A stretch of 64,000 bases of DNA from Amycolatopsis pittospori (GCF_013870525.1 NZ_JACBXD010000001.1:1-64000); one strand, 5' to 3'; positions 50,477 to 58,802 are shown, numbered from the stretch's first letter. The notes: generated by a model from the sequence alone, not told the origin. Program-made: numbers and translations.

Positions 50477-51178
50477 ATGGCACGCAAGCGAATACTCGAT
50501 GCCTGCTGTTGCGCCGGCGGCGCCGGAAAGGGATATCACAATGCCGGTTTCGACGTGGTCGGAGTGGACATCGAGCCGCAACCCAACTACCCGTACGACT
50601 TCCATCAGGGCGACGCGATCGAGTTCATCCGCGACCACGGCCACGAGTTCGACGCCGTCCACATCTCACCGCCGTGCCAGAACGCCTGTGCTCTCACCGC
50701 CGGCAATCGGCGACGGGAAGGCTGGACGGATTCCCACATGGACCTGATCCCGGCCGCTCGCGCGGTACTCGCCGACCTCCATACCCGCACCGGCATCCCG
50801 ACCGTGATGGAGAACGTCCAGGGCTCCCGCCTTCGTCGGGACCTCGTGCTCTGCGGACTCACCTTCGGCTTGCGGGTGTTCCGTCACCGCTACTTCGAGA
50901 TCAACGGCATCACCGTGCACCAGCCGACGCATCCCACCCATCGCGGACATCGCGTGGCCGGCTGGCGTCACGGCGTCCGCCACGAGGGCGACATGGTCGC
51001 GGTCTACGGAGACGGGGGCGGCAAGGGCTCGATCGCCGACTGGCAGAACGCCATGGGCATCCACCACACCGACGTCCGCCGCGAGATCGCCGAAGCCATC
51101 CCGCCCGCCTACACCCACCACATCGGCGAGGCCCTGCATACCCACCTCACGTCCGCCGCACTCCCGATCGCAGCCTGA
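50477..51178 (+). CDS. DNA (cytosine-5) methyltransferase-like protein, small
   Basis: A 233-residue SAM-dependent methyltransferase. The SAM motif is ILDACCCAGGAGKGYHNAGFDVVGVDIEPQP; the catalytic Cys motif is VHISPPCQ (PPC, about residue 61); motif VI-like VMENVQGSRL follows. It lacks a large target-recognition domain, so it is the compact form often carried by actinobacterial phages and AICEs. GAAGGGAG lies 6 bases before ATG. It may protect element DNA from host restriction. Confidence 0.85.
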   Translation: MARKRILDACCCAGGAGKGYHNAGFDVVGVDIEPQPNYPYDFHQGDAIEFIRDHGHEFDAVHISPPCQNACALTAGNRRREGWTDSHMDLIPAARAVLADLHTRTGIPTVMENVQGSRLRRDLVLCGLTFGLRVFRHRYFEINGITVHQPTHPTHRGHRVAGWRHGVRHEGDMVAVYGDGGGKGSIADWQNAMGIHHTDVRREIAEAIPPAYTHHIGEALHTHLTSAALPIAA

Positions 51179-51239
51179 TCAATCCGTCGAAACCTCCGCC
51201 AGGTCGAACGTCACCGCCCATCGAAAGGAGGCATCAATC

Positions 51240-51484
51240 ATGTTCGGCAAAACCAAGTCCGACCACGAGGGCACGCCGGCGCCCTCCCGTCGGGTCCGCG
51301 CGCTGGCCGATCAGCTTAACGAAGCCCGCGACGTGCACCGTCTCTCCACCGACCCGATGCTGGGCGCGGTGACAGCGGACCGGTTCCGGGTCTCGATCAC
51401 CCGCACCATGTGGGTGTTCCTCGCGATCGGGCTCGGGTTCACCACCACCGGCGTGCACGACTTCCTCGCCGGGGACCGCCCGAT
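51240..51484 (+). pseudogene. 5' fragment of an spdB-like gene
   Basis: The frame begins at ATG 51240 with GGAGG 8 bases upstream and encodes an SpdB-type N-terminus (VRALADQLNEARDVHRLSTDPMLGAVTADRFRVSITRTMWVFLAIGLGFTTTGVHDFLAG). SpdB proteins continue with more membrane helices; here the family-like sequence stops after GDRPITS and the frame reads into rep sequence out of frame. The remaining two thirds are lost by deletion. Confidence 0.7.
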
Positions 51485-52302
51485 CACTTCGCCGCGAGAT
51501 CGCCCGCGCGGCCGGCATCAAGGTCAGCGCGTTCGCCGACCACGCCCGGCTCTCATACGCCAAGGTCGCCGAATACCAGAAGCGCGGCCTGATCCACTTC
51601 CACGCAGTGATCCGGCTCGACGGCCCCGACGGCGCCCACGACCCCGCACCCGCCTGGGCCGACACCGACCTGATGGAACACGCCGTCCGCGCGGCCGTCG
51701 AGACCACGCACGTCTCCCGCGAACTCATGCTCGACGGCGAGATCCGCGAGCACGCGTTCACATGGGGCCAGCAAATCGACGTCCGGCCCATCCGGCCCGC
51801 GCACGCCGAACAGATCGAGGGTTCCGACGGCGAGATCAGCGACCGAGCGCTTGCCGGATATATCGCCAAATACGCCACCAAGGGCACCAGCACGAGCGAA
51901 GTCCCCGACCGTCCAATCAGGTCAGAACGAGCGATCGAGCACCTGGACGTCCTGCCGCACCACCGGCGGATGATCGCGACCGCATGGGAACTCGGAGCGA
52001 ACGGGGATCTCGCGTTCCTCCGCAAGTGGGCGCACATGCTCGGCTTCCGGGGCCACTTCCTCACCAAGTCACAGCGCTACTCGATCACCTTCACCACCAT
52101 CCGGGGTGATCGTCGCGCCCACCAGCACCTGGCGAACCTCGACACGCTCGGGGCCACGCCGGACAGCGTGATCGTCGTCAACCACTGGAACTACACCGGA
52201 AACGGCCACAACAACCCGGATGAACGCGAGATCGCCGAAGCGATCTACGAAGGAAAACGCCAGCAACGTAAGGACAAACTAACAAAGGAGAACCAGCCAT
52301 GA
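51485..52302 (+). pseudogene. 3' part of the replication initiator gene (repSA/repAM type), 5' end deleted
   Basis: From the junction at about 51485 the +1-phase frame encodes LRREIARAAGIKVSAFADHARLSYAKVAEYQKRGLIHFHAVIRLDGPDG, then ALAGYIAKYATKGTS, then the C-terminal helical part ending LTKENQP. HFH is the HUH metal motif and YIAKYATK the catalytic-Tyr-like motif of rolling-circle initiators. The expected N-terminal 150-200 residues are absent, and no start codon joins this frame before GTG 51607, which lies just after the HUH motif. It overlaps xis by 4 bases, the normal order in intact elements. Probably inactive. Confidence 0.75.
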
Positions 52303-52475
52303 AACAGCCCCTCATGACCGTCGATGAGGTCTCGAACTTCCTCCGCGTCCCCGTGCACACGCTCTACCGGTGGCGCGGCAACGGCTACGGCCCGGCGGGC
52401 AAGAAGATCGGCAAGCACCTCCGCTACCGCCCCGAAGACGTCGACGCCTGGGTCGCCGAACAAGGGGGTGTGTGA
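52299..52475 (+). CDS. xis: Excisionase (Xis), MerR-like helix-turn-helix
   Basis: A 58-residue DNA-binding protein: LMTVDEVSNFLRVPVHTLYRWRGNGYGPAGKKIGKHLRYRPEDVDAWVAE, the HTH_17/excisionase fold. It overlaps the rep stop on one side and shares one base with the int ATG (TGATG) on the other. Directs excision together with Int. Confidence 0.9.
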   Translation: MKQPLMTVDEVSNFLRVPVHTLYRWRGNGYGPAGKKIGKHLRYRPEDVDAWVAEQGGV

Positions 52476-53704
52476 TGGCACGACCACCTCTCGATGTTGG
52501 GACGCACGGGAAGATCCGTTTCAGCGATACGGCTACCGGCGTCCGGGCTCGTGCGAGCTACCGGGGCTTTGACGGGAAAGTGCACGACATTGAGCGCACT
52601 GGCCCGACTCGCCCGAAGGCGGAACGGCTGCTGAAGAAGGCGATCAGCGAAGCCCTGAAAGCGCCGGGCGGAGGCGATATCGACCACAACACCAAGTTCG
52701 GTGTCGTTGCTGATAGGTGGCTTGCACGGCAGGCTGAGCGCGTCGAGGCAGGAGAACGAGCGCACGGGACACTCGACAACTATCGGAGCATGCTCAAGAA
52801 CCACGTGCTTCCCGCGCTCGGTGATCTCCGGCTCCACGAAGTGACCGTGCCACGGCTGGACGCGTTCCTCCCTGGTGTTAAGGCGAAAACGAGCGCATCC
52901 CATGCCCGGACGGCTCGCGCTGTCGTGAGCGGGATTCTCGGCTATGCCGTGCGCCAGGGAGCGTTGGGTATGAACCCGGTCCGAGAGCTTGAGCGGATCG
53001 AAGGCGGGAAGCGCAAGAAGCCCCGTGCGCTGTCCTCGCTTGAGCGTCGAAGGTGGCTCGAACAGCTCGAAGCCGATTCGAAGGCAGCAGCAAGGGACCT
53101 GCCGGACCTGACGCGCTTCATGTTGGCGACCGGTGTGCGGATCGGCGAGGCGCTCGCGGTCTTCTGGGAAGACGTCGATCTGGATGCCGGCACGGTCGCG
53201 GTCGACTGGAAGGTGATCCGCATCCGGAAGGTCGGGCTACGCCGGGTGAAGAAGCTCAAGTCCGAATCCGGCGATCGGACGCTCCCGCTTCCGTCGTGGG
53301 CGGTGTCGGTGCTTCGGGAACGTCGACGCCTCGCGGAAGAGGCTGGGCGTGGCCCGGCTACTCCTGTGTTCCCGGACACCATCGGCGGGTTGCGCGACCC
53401 CTCGAACACCCGGCGGGATCTCCGCGAGGCACGGGGAACCGAGGACTTCGCGTGGGTCAAGTCGCACGTCTTCCGCAAGACGGCGGCTACGGTGCTGGAT
53501 GATGCCAAGCTCAGTCCCCGACAAATCGCCGATCAGCTCGGCCACGCACGGCCGTCGATCACCCAAGACGTCTACATGGGCAGGACAACGGTCTCCCGGG
53601 ACAACGCGATCGCCCTGGAAAACATGTGGAGTGACGACGATCCGACCAATTCCGGGGGTAAACCGGGGGCCGGTCAGGACGAGCAAGACCAGGAAGCGCC
53701 CTGA
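52475..53704 (+). CDS. int: Tyrosine recombinase (integrase)
   Basis: A 409-residue site-specific recombinase. N-terminal AP2-like arm-binding part (RARASYRGFDGKVHDIERTGPTRPKAERLL), SAM-like core-binding domain (about 75-165), and the catalytic domain with Arg222 (ATGVRIGEAL), His331 and Arg334 (SHVFRKTAATVL), His357 (LGHARPS) and Tyr367 (VYMGR). ATG 52475 gives family length; it is coupled to xis. It ends 12 bases before the attachment repeat in the tRNA, the usual AICE layout. It looks intact. Confidence 0.93.
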   Translation: MARPPLDVGTHGKIRFSDTATGVRARASYRGFDGKVHDIERTGPTRPKAERLLKKAISEALKAPGGGDIDHNTKFGVVADRWLARQAERVEAGERAHGTLDNYRSMLKNHVLPALGDLRLHEVTVPRLDAFLPGVKAKTSASHARTARAVVSGILGYAVRQGALGMNPVRELERIEGGKRKKPRALSSLERRRWLEQLEADSKAAARDLPDLTRFMLATGVRIGEALAVFWEDVDLDAGTVAVDWKVIRIRKVGLRRVKKLKSESGDRTLPLPSWAVSVLRERRRLAEEAGRGPATPVFPDTIGGLRDPSNTRRDLREARGTEDFAWVKSHVFRKTAATVLDDAKLSPRQIADQLGHARPSITQDVYMGRTTVSRDNAIALENMWSDDDPTNSGGKPGAGQDEQDQEAP

Positions 53705-53714
53705 CCTGCGTGAA

Positions 53715-53791
53715 TGGTGCCCCGGACGGGGATCGAACCCGCACTGGGTCGATTTTAAGTCGACTGCCTCTGCCAGTTGGGCTACCGGGGC
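53715..53791 (-). tRNA. tRNA with anticodon UAA (Leu codon UUA by anticodon), short variable loop, CCA encoded; element attachment site
   Basis: Acceptor GCCCCGG/CCGGGGC, discriminator A and encoded CCA; D-arm with GCC/GGC and conserved GG; anticodon stem GTCGA/TCGAC with loop CTTAAAA, anticodon UAA; five-base variable loop CCAGT; T-arm GCGGG-TTCGATC-CCCGT. All parts of a type I tRNA are present (74 nt plus CCA). A UAA anticodon would read leucine codon UUA, but leucine tRNAs normally have a long variable arm, so the identity is open. The 5' half (53757-53791) is chromosomal, and the 3' half is restored by the element. Confidence 0.85.
53717..53756. repeat. attR: right 40-bp direct repeat of the element
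   Basis: Identical to 39931-39970. It includes the tRNA 3' half from the anticodon loop to the first base of the encoded CCA. Confidence 0.95.
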
Positions 53792-53829
53792 ATCGGACAG
53801 CCTAAGCGATGCCGCAACCCGGCGATGAC

Positions 53830-54330
53830 CTAGTTCGCCTTGTCGGCTTGGCGATACTTCAGCCAGTTGTTGCCGACGAGGTCCCAGATGGCCTGGTACT
53901 CGTCGAACCTCTCGCGCAGCACGGCCTGGTCGAGTTCGTCCGGCGGCGTCGAAGCGATGTAGTAGGTCAGCTCGTCACGCAGCCGGTAGAACTTGTACTG
54001 CCCCTCCTCCATCAGCACCCACAACGAGCGCCAGGCGAAGAACGGTTCGAGCACGTTCACCACGGTGACGACGGCGACCAGCGCGAACGCCGTCCCCGTC
54101 CAGGGGTTCAGGTTCTGCAGGCCGAGGATGATCGTGGAGGTCGCGGACAGCAGCAGCGCCAGGATCCGGAGCACGACCGACCTGGTGCGGAAACGGCGTT
54201 TGCGGACCCGCGCGTATTTCGTCCCCTGTTCGATCCGCTCGACGAGGTCGTGCGCGAGTTCGAGCGGGGTCAGCCCCGGTTTGGGGAGGGCGGACTGGAT
54301 GGGCGGCTTCAGCTTCCGGAATGCCTGCAC
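53830..54330 (-). CDS. DUF4231/SLATT-like two-helix membrane protein
   Basis: A 166-residue protein with an N-terminal cytosolic helix, two membrane helices (about 52-70 and 78-98), and a C-terminal helical domain (LWVLMEEGQYKFYRLRDELTYYIASTP...LRERFDEYQAIWDLVGNNWLKYRQ). This is the layout of SLATT/DUF4231 proteins, some of which are effectors in nucleotide-signal defence. Here it stands alone with no sensor or cyclase gene next to it, so a defence role is not shown. It directly borders the tRNA. Confidence 0.75.
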   Translation of the reverse strand: MQAFRKLKPPIQSALPKPGLTPLELAHDLVERIEQGTKYARVRKRRFRTRSVVLRILALLLSATSTIILGLQNLNPWTGTAFALVAVVTVVNVLEPFFAWRSLWVLMEEGQYKFYRLRDELTYYIASTPPDELDQAVLRERFDEYQAIWDLVGNNWLKYRQADKAN

Positions 54331-54348
54331 CGGGCCACCCTAAACGCC

Positions 54349-54395
54349 GTGAAAGCCTCCTTCCCTACCTTGAGAGTAGGGAAGGAGGCCTTCAC
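54349..54395. terminator. 20-bp stem-loop between convergent-side genes, hairpin family B
   Basis: Arms 54349-54368 and 54376-54395 (GTGAAAGCCTCCTTCCCTAC and near-perfect complement, one mismatch), loop CTTGAGA. It follows ndh (minus, ends 54408) and precedes the next minus-strand gene's start. The core AAGGCCTCCTTCCC-like arm resembles the stem at 15998-16041. Confidence 0.75.
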
Positions 54396-54407
54396 GGAGC
54401 TACGAAC

Positions 54408-55736
54408 TCAGGACTTCGACAGCCTGTCGAACTCCTCGCGCGGGTTGTTGATCTGACCCAGCGAGATGACCTCGCGCCGGAACAGCCCGCCGAGCATCCA
54501 GTCGAACAGGATGCGGATCTTGCGGTTCCACGTCGGCATCGCCTTGAGGTGGTACGCGCGGTGGAAGAGCCAGGCCGGGAAACCCTTGATCTTCAGGTTC
54601 AGCGCGTCGGCGACACCCTTGTGCAGGCCGAGGCTGGCCACCGCACCCAGGTTCTTGTGGTAGTAGTCCTTCGGCTTGCCGCCGCGGATCACCTTGATGA
54701 TGTTCTTCGACAGCAGACGCGCCTGGCGAACGGCGTGCTGCGCGTTCGGCGGGCAGGTCGCGGTCGGGTCCTGCTCGGTCCGCGAGAGGTCCGGCACGGC
54801 GGCGTTGTCACCGGCGGTCCAGACGTCGGGGTGACCGACGACCTGCATCGCGGCGGTGGCCTCGACGCGGCCGCGCTTGTCCAGCGGCAGGTCCGAGCTG
54901 GCGAGCACCGGGTTCGCCTTGACGCCGGCGGTCCAGATGATCGTGTCGGTGTCGAACTCGGTGCCGTCCGAAAGCACGACGTGGCCGTTCTCGAACGACT
55001 TCGCCGCTGTCGACAAATAGACTTCGATGCCGCGCTTCTCGAGCTGCTCGACGGTGTAGACACCGAGCGTCTCGCGCACCTCGGGCAGGATCCGCCCGGC
55101 GGCCTCGACCAGCACCCAGCGGATGTCCTCGACCTTGAGGTTCGGGTAGTAGTTCTCCACCGCGAACCGGGTCATGTCCTCGAGTTCGGCGAGCGCCTCG
55201 ATACCGGCGAACCCGCCACCGACGACGGTGAACGTCAGCAGGCGCTTGCGCTGCTCGGGATCGAGCGTGCTGGCGGCCTCGTCCAGCTTCGTCATGACGT
55301 GGTTGCGCAGGTAGATCGCCTCGCCGATGGTCTTGAAGGCGATACCTTCCTCGACCAGGCCGGGGATCGGCAGGATGCGCGCGACGGCTCCGAGCGCGAC
55401 CACGAGCACGTCGTAGTTCAGCTGCTCGACGTGACCGTCGGCGGCCTCGACCGTGACGGCCTTGCGGTCGTGCTCGATCTTCGTGACACGCGCGGTGAGC
55501 ACGTGGCAGCGCTTGAGCACGCGCCGCAGCGGCACGACCACGTGCCGCGGTTCGATCGCACCGGCCGCCGCCTCGGGCAGGAAGGGGGCATAGGTCATGT
55601 GCGGCTGCGGATCAACGACCGTCACGGACGCTTCGTTGGCCCGGAGCATCTTCTGAAGCCCGTACGCCGTGTAGAGCCCGACGTACCCACCACCAAGGAC
55701 GAGGATCCGTGTCGGTTCCGACTTAACACCAGCCAT
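54408..55736 (-). CDS. ndh: Type II NADH dehydrogenase (NADH:quinone oxidoreductase, non-proton-pumping)
   Basis: A 442-residue peripheral membrane flavoprotein that feeds NADH electrons to menaquinone. FAD motif ILVLGGGYVGLYTA at the N-terminus, TYAPFLPEAAAGAIEPRH, VVALGAVARILPIPGL, NADH motif FTVVGGGFAGIEALAELEDM, and TIIWTAGVKANP plus VWTAGDNAAVPD for the FAD ribityl site; the C-terminal part has amphipathic helices (FPAWLFHRAYHLKAMPTWNRKIRILFDWML) for membrane binding. ATG 55736. Close in form to mycobacterial Ndh. Confidence 0.95.
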   Translation of the reverse strand: MAGVKSEPTRILVLGGGYVGLYTAYGLQKMLRANEASVTVVDPQPHMTYAPFLPEAAAGAIEPRHVVVPLRRVLKRCHVLTARVTKIEHDRKAVTVEAADGHVEQLNYDVLVVALGAVARILPIPGLVEEGIAFKTIGEAIYLRNHVMTKLDEAASTLDPEQRKRLLTFTVVGGGFAGIEALAELEDMTRFAVENYYPNLKVEDIRWVLVEAAGRILPEVRETLGVYTVEQLEKRGIEVYLSTAAKSFENGHVVLSDGTEFDTDTIIWTAGVKANPVLASSDLPLDKRGRVEATAAMQVVGHPDVWTAGDNAAVPDLSRTEQDPTATCPPNAQHAVRQARLLSKNIIKVIRGGKPKDYYHKNLGAVASLGLHKGVADALNLKIKGFPAWLFHRAYHLKAMPTWNRKIRILFDWMLGGLFRREVISLGQINNPREEFDRLSKS

Positions 55737-55820
55737 ATTCCTATAGTCGCACCCATGAGCTGAGATCGCTCGTGTACCCCATCCCGCTGTGACCAGCGTC
55801 GCCACGGTTTCCGCACCGAT

Positions 55821-56513
55821 TCAGTTCAGGCCCGCCACCGAGGTCGCGGAGGCCAGCACGTCGCACACCATGTCAAGCGTCAGACGGCCGGTCTGGACAT
55901 TGCGCTGCGACACGTGGTAACAGCCGAAAAGGCGCAGGTCGCCGAGTCCTGCTTCGGCACCGTGCCCGAACTTCGGGCGTGGCGTCGGCACCGGCCAGCC
56001 CGCCTCGGCGAGCACCGGCAGCAGTGCCTGCCAGCCGAACGCGCCGAGCACCACGACGGCCTTCAGGGTCGGTCTCAGCAAGCCGAGCTCCTCGGCGAGC
56101 CAGGATCGGCAGGTATCCCGTTCCTCAGGTGTCGGTTTGTTGGCGGGTGGCGCGCATCTCACCGGCGAGACCATGCGGGTCCCCCGCAGTTCGAGACCGT
56201 CGCCGATACGGGTCGACGTCGGCTGCGAGGCCACACCGACCCGGTGAAGCGCCTTGAAGAGAACGTCACCGGACGGGTCACCGGTGAACATGCGGCCGGT
56301 CCGGTTCGCGCCGTGCGCGGACGGCGCGAGGCCGACGATCGCCAGTGACGCGTCCGGCGGCCCGAAGCCGGGCACCGGCCGCGCCCAGTAGGTGTCGCCG
56401 GCGAAGGCGGCGCGCTTGACCGCGGCGACCTCCTCTCGCCACGCGACCAACCGAGGGCAGGCGCGGCAGCCGACGACCTCGGCGTCGAGTTCGGCGATGG
56501 AACGGAACCTCAT
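55821..56513 (-). CDS. Uracil-DNA glycosylase, family 5 (UdgB type)
   Basis: A 230-residue repair enzyme removing uracil and other deaminated bases. It has the iron-sulfur cysteines (GCRACPRL near residue 18, and later CAPPANKPTPEERDTC), the family 5 active-site motif GLAPSAHGANRTGRMFTGD, where the usual catalytic Asp/Asn is absent, and CYHVSQRNVQTGRL at the C-terminus. Its ATG overlaps the stop of the endonuclease V gene (ATGA), so both repair enzymes for deaminated bases are made together. Confidence 0.88.
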   Translation of the reverse strand: MRFRSIAELDAEVVGCRACPRLVAWREEVAAVKRAAFAGDTYWARPVPGFGPPDASLAIVGLAPSAHGANRTGRMFTGDPSGDVLFKALHRVGVASQPTSTRIGDGLELRGTRMVSPVRCAPPANKPTPEERDTCRSWLAEELGLLRPTLKAVVVLGAFGWQALLPVLAEAGWPVPTPRPKFGHGAEAGLGDLRLFGCYHVSQRNVQTGRLTLDMVCDVLASATSVAGLN

Positions 56514-57190
56514 AGCGCTTCTTTCAACGCGTCGCGGCAGAGGCGGTCGGCGTGCCTGGTCGTCTCCGGCTGCCGGAACGCGGGACACAGCCGCAGCACC
56601 TGGCGGCACGCGTTGTCCAGGGAGATCTTGTGGCCGACGGAGACGTAAACGGGTTTCACGCCGTCCTGGGTGCGCAGAACCGCGCCGACGACCTCGTCAT
56701 CGTCCACCAGCGGTTCCCTGGCGCCGCGCTCCCGGCCGAGCTCGCCGTGCTCTCCGATGAAGCGGGTCTTGCCGACGCCGAGGGTCGGCAGGCCGGTCAC
56801 GACGCCCACGTGGCAAGCCAGCCCGAACCGGCGCGGATGGGCCAGCCCGTGCCCGTCGCAGACCAGGAGATCCGGCGTGTGGTCGAGCGCGCGCAAGGCA
56901 TCGAGCAGCGGCGGCAGCTCGCGGAAGGCGAAAAGGCCCGGTTCGTACGGGAACGAAACCTCGGAAACGACGGTTCGCTTTTCCACGACGCGGAAATCCG
57001 TGATGTCGAGGGTGACCGCGGCGGCGGCGATCAGGTCGCTGCCCTCGTCGTAGGCGACGTCCAGCCCGGTGACCGTGACGATCTCTTGTGGACAGCGATC
57101 CTCGAGCTCGACCAGGCCACGCAGGGTCTCCTGGATTTCGATCGCTTCGGCGGTCGTGTTCGGGCGATCATGCGCCGTGACGATGTCCAC
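56510..57190 (-). CDS. nfi: Endonuclease V (deoxyinosine 3'-endonuclease)
   Basis: A 226-residue nuclease that cuts 3' of hypoxanthine and other deaminated bases. Motifs: VTGLDVAYDE (metal Asp), SFPYEPGLFAFRELPPLLDAL (the PYxP wedge with catalytic Glu), LLVCDGHGLAHPRRFGLACHVG, and GVGKTRFIGE. GTG 57190 gives the usual family length; the RBS is weak. It overlaps the uracil-DNA glycosylase by 4 bases and is divergent from the S10 peptidase gene, sharing a 28-base promoter gap. Confidence 0.9.
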   Translation of the reverse strand: MDIVTAHDRPNTTAEAIEIQETLRGLVELEDRCPQEIVTVTGLDVAYDEGSDLIAAAAVTLDITDFRVVEKRTVVSEVSFPYEPGLFAFRELPPLLDALRALDHTPDLLVCDGHGLAHPRRFGLACHVGVVTGLPTLGVGKTRFIGEHGELGRERGAREPLVDDDEVVGAVLRTQDGVKPVYVSVGHKISLDNACRQVLRLCPAFRQPETTRHADRLCRDALKEAL

Positions 57191-57218
57191 CGGTACAGAC
57201 TGCCAGTAAGTTGGGATC

Positions 57219-58715
57219 ATGCCGGACACGAATCCCGATGCGAACACCGCCGACGAGAAGGACACCCCGTCGACGGAAACCAAGGTCGAGCCGATCGACG
57301 ACCTGGTCACCACGAAGCACACGCTGACGCTGAAGCGCAAGAAGCTCGCGTACACGGCCCAGACCGGGCGGATCGTGCTGCGGAAGGAGGTCATCACCGA
57401 CGGCAAGTCCGAGGGCCACAAGGCCAAGGCCGAGGTGTTCCTGACCTCGTACACCCTGGACGACGCGGAGCCCGGCACGCGCCCGGTGACGTTCGCGTTC
57501 AACGGCGGGCCCGGCTCGGCGAGCGTCTGGCTGCACATGGGCCTGCTCGGCCCGCGCCGCGTGCTGTCCGGCGACGTCGACGACCCGGTCGCGCCGCCCT
57601 ACGGGCTGACCGACAACCAGGAAACCCTGCTGGCGCACAGCGACCTGGTGTTCATCGATCCGGTGTCGACCGGCTACTCGCGCGCCGTCGACGGTGAGAA
57701 GGCCAAGGAGTACCACGGGTACACGGCCGACATCGAGTCCATCGGCGAGGTCATCCGCCTGTGGGTCTCGCGCAAGCAGCGCTGGCTGTCACCGAAGTTC
57801 CTGGCCGGCGAGTCGTACGGCACGCTGCGGGCGGCCGGGCTGGCGTCGCATCTGCAGGAACGTCACGGGATGTACCTGAACGGGCTACTGCTGATCTCGT
57901 CCGTACTGGACCTGGGCACGCTGCGATTCACCGAGGGCAACGACCTGCCCTACACGCTCTACGTGCCCACGTATGCCGCGATCGCGCATTACCATGGCCT
58001 GCACGGCGACCGCCCACTCGACGACGTCCTCGCGGACGCCGAGGACTTCGCGGCCAAGGAACTCCCCTGGGCCCTCGCCCGCGGTGCCCGACTGTCCACA
58101 CAGGACCGAGCCGAAGCCGTCGCGACGCTCGCTTCCCTGACCGGACTGAGCGAGTCCTATGTGGACCGCGTCAACCTCCGGATCGAACACGTCCGATACT
58201 TCACCGAGCTGCTGCGGGACAAGGGCCTCGTCGTCGGCCGGATGGACGGCCGGTTCACCACCTGGGAACCGGACGGCGGCCGCGAGCACATGAGCGACGA
58301 CCCGTCGATCTCGCGGATCATCGGCGCCTACGCCGGCGGCCTCAACCACTACGTGCGCGCCGAACTGGGCTACGAGAACGACCTTCCTTACGAGGTCCTT
58401 TCGATGGACGTCTTCAAGGCTTGGTCGTACTCCGACTTCGAGGGTCGCTCGGTGTCCTCCGTGGATTCTCTTGCTTCGGCCATGCGCGCCAATCCGCACT
58501 TGAAGGTGCACGTGGCGTTCGGTCACTACGATGGAGCGACACCTTACTTCGCTTCGGAGCACGTTCTGGCGCGACTGCAGATCCCTGAGGAGCTGCGGGA
58601 GAACATCGACACGGCTTACTACCCGGCCGGGCACATGATGTACGTGCACGAGGAGTCCCGGGTGCGGCAGTCAAAGGATCTGGCGAAGTTCATCAAGGCC
58701 GCTTCGGAGAAGTAG
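57219..58715 (+). CDS. Peptidase S10 (serine carboxypeptidase) family protein, cytosolic
   Basis: A 498-residue alpha/beta hydrolase. FAFNGGPGSASVWLHMGLLGPRRV is the S10 oxyanion region; the nucleophile Ser is in LAGESYGTLRAAGLA, the Asp in VAFGHYDGATPYFA and the His in YPAGHMMYVHEES. No signal peptide; the N-terminus is acidic and Thr/Asp-rich. Bacterial members are rare and poorly studied; carboxypeptidase or acyltransferase activity is possible. Confidence 0.9.
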   Translation: MPDTNPDANTADEKDTPSTETKVEPIDDLVTTKHTLTLKRKKLAYTAQTGRIVLRKEVITDGKSEGHKAKAEVFLTSYTLDDAEPGTRPVTFAFNGGPGSASVWLHMGLLGPRRVLSGDVDDPVAPPYGLTDNQETLLAHSDLVFIDPVSTGYSRAVDGEKAKEYHGYTADIESIGEVIRLWVSRKQRWLSPKFLAGESYGTLRAAGLASHLQERHGMYLNGLLLISSVLDLGTLRFTEGNDLPYTLYVPTYAAIAHYHGLHGDRPLDDVLADAEDFAAKELPWALARGARLSTQDRAEAVATLASLTGLSESYVDRVNLRIEHVRYFTELLRDKGLVVGRMDGRFTTWEPDGGREHMSDDPSISRIIGAYAGGLNHYVRAELGYENDLPYEVLSMDVFKAWSYSDFEGRSVSSVDSLASAMRANPHLKVHVAFGHYDGATPYFASEHVLARLQIPEELRENIDTAYYPAGHMMYVHEESRVRQSKDLAKFIKAASEK

Positions 58716-58747
58716 CTCGCTTCGACCTCCCTCGCGGTCGCTACCGA

Positions 58748-58802
58748 TGCTATGAACGGCCCGTTACTTGCAAATTTTGCAAGTAACGGGCCGTTCATAG
58801 CA
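58748..58802. repeat. 55-bp perfect palindrome C1, upstream of the AbiEi-like gene
   Basis: Left arm 58748-58774, single centre base, right arm 58776-58802, complementary over 27 bp (TGCTATGAACGGCCCGTTAC... reads into CTTGCAAA). It follows the S10 peptidase stop by 33 bases and could terminate it. An almost identical copy lies at 59831. Confidence 0.85.

Larger units (their letters stand above)
39931..53756. mobile_element. Actinomycete integrative and conjugative element (pSAM2/pMEA type), 13.8 kb
   Basis: The element is bounded by a 40-bp perfect direct repeat (39931-39970 and 53717-53756) that is the 3' half of the tRNA gene at 53715-53791. Modules from left: structured left end, two-gene cargo, GntR/glycosyltransferase/GntR block, a train of micro-genes, traSA, spd-like genes, methyltransferase, a damaged spdB-rep region, xis and int. 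int sits next to the complete tRNA, as usual for AICEs: the element restores the tRNA 3' end. The cargo at 40.3-42.1 kb is visibly AT-richer than the rest. With the rep gene broken, autonomous replication is doubtful, but integrase, excisionase and the transfer ATPase look intact. Confidence 0.93.

Noticed and set aside
51240..52109. Single 289-codon protein across the spdB-rep junction
   Set aside because: Residues after the junction are Arg/Pro-rich nonsense while another frame reads clear Rep sequence; the frame survives by GC bias.
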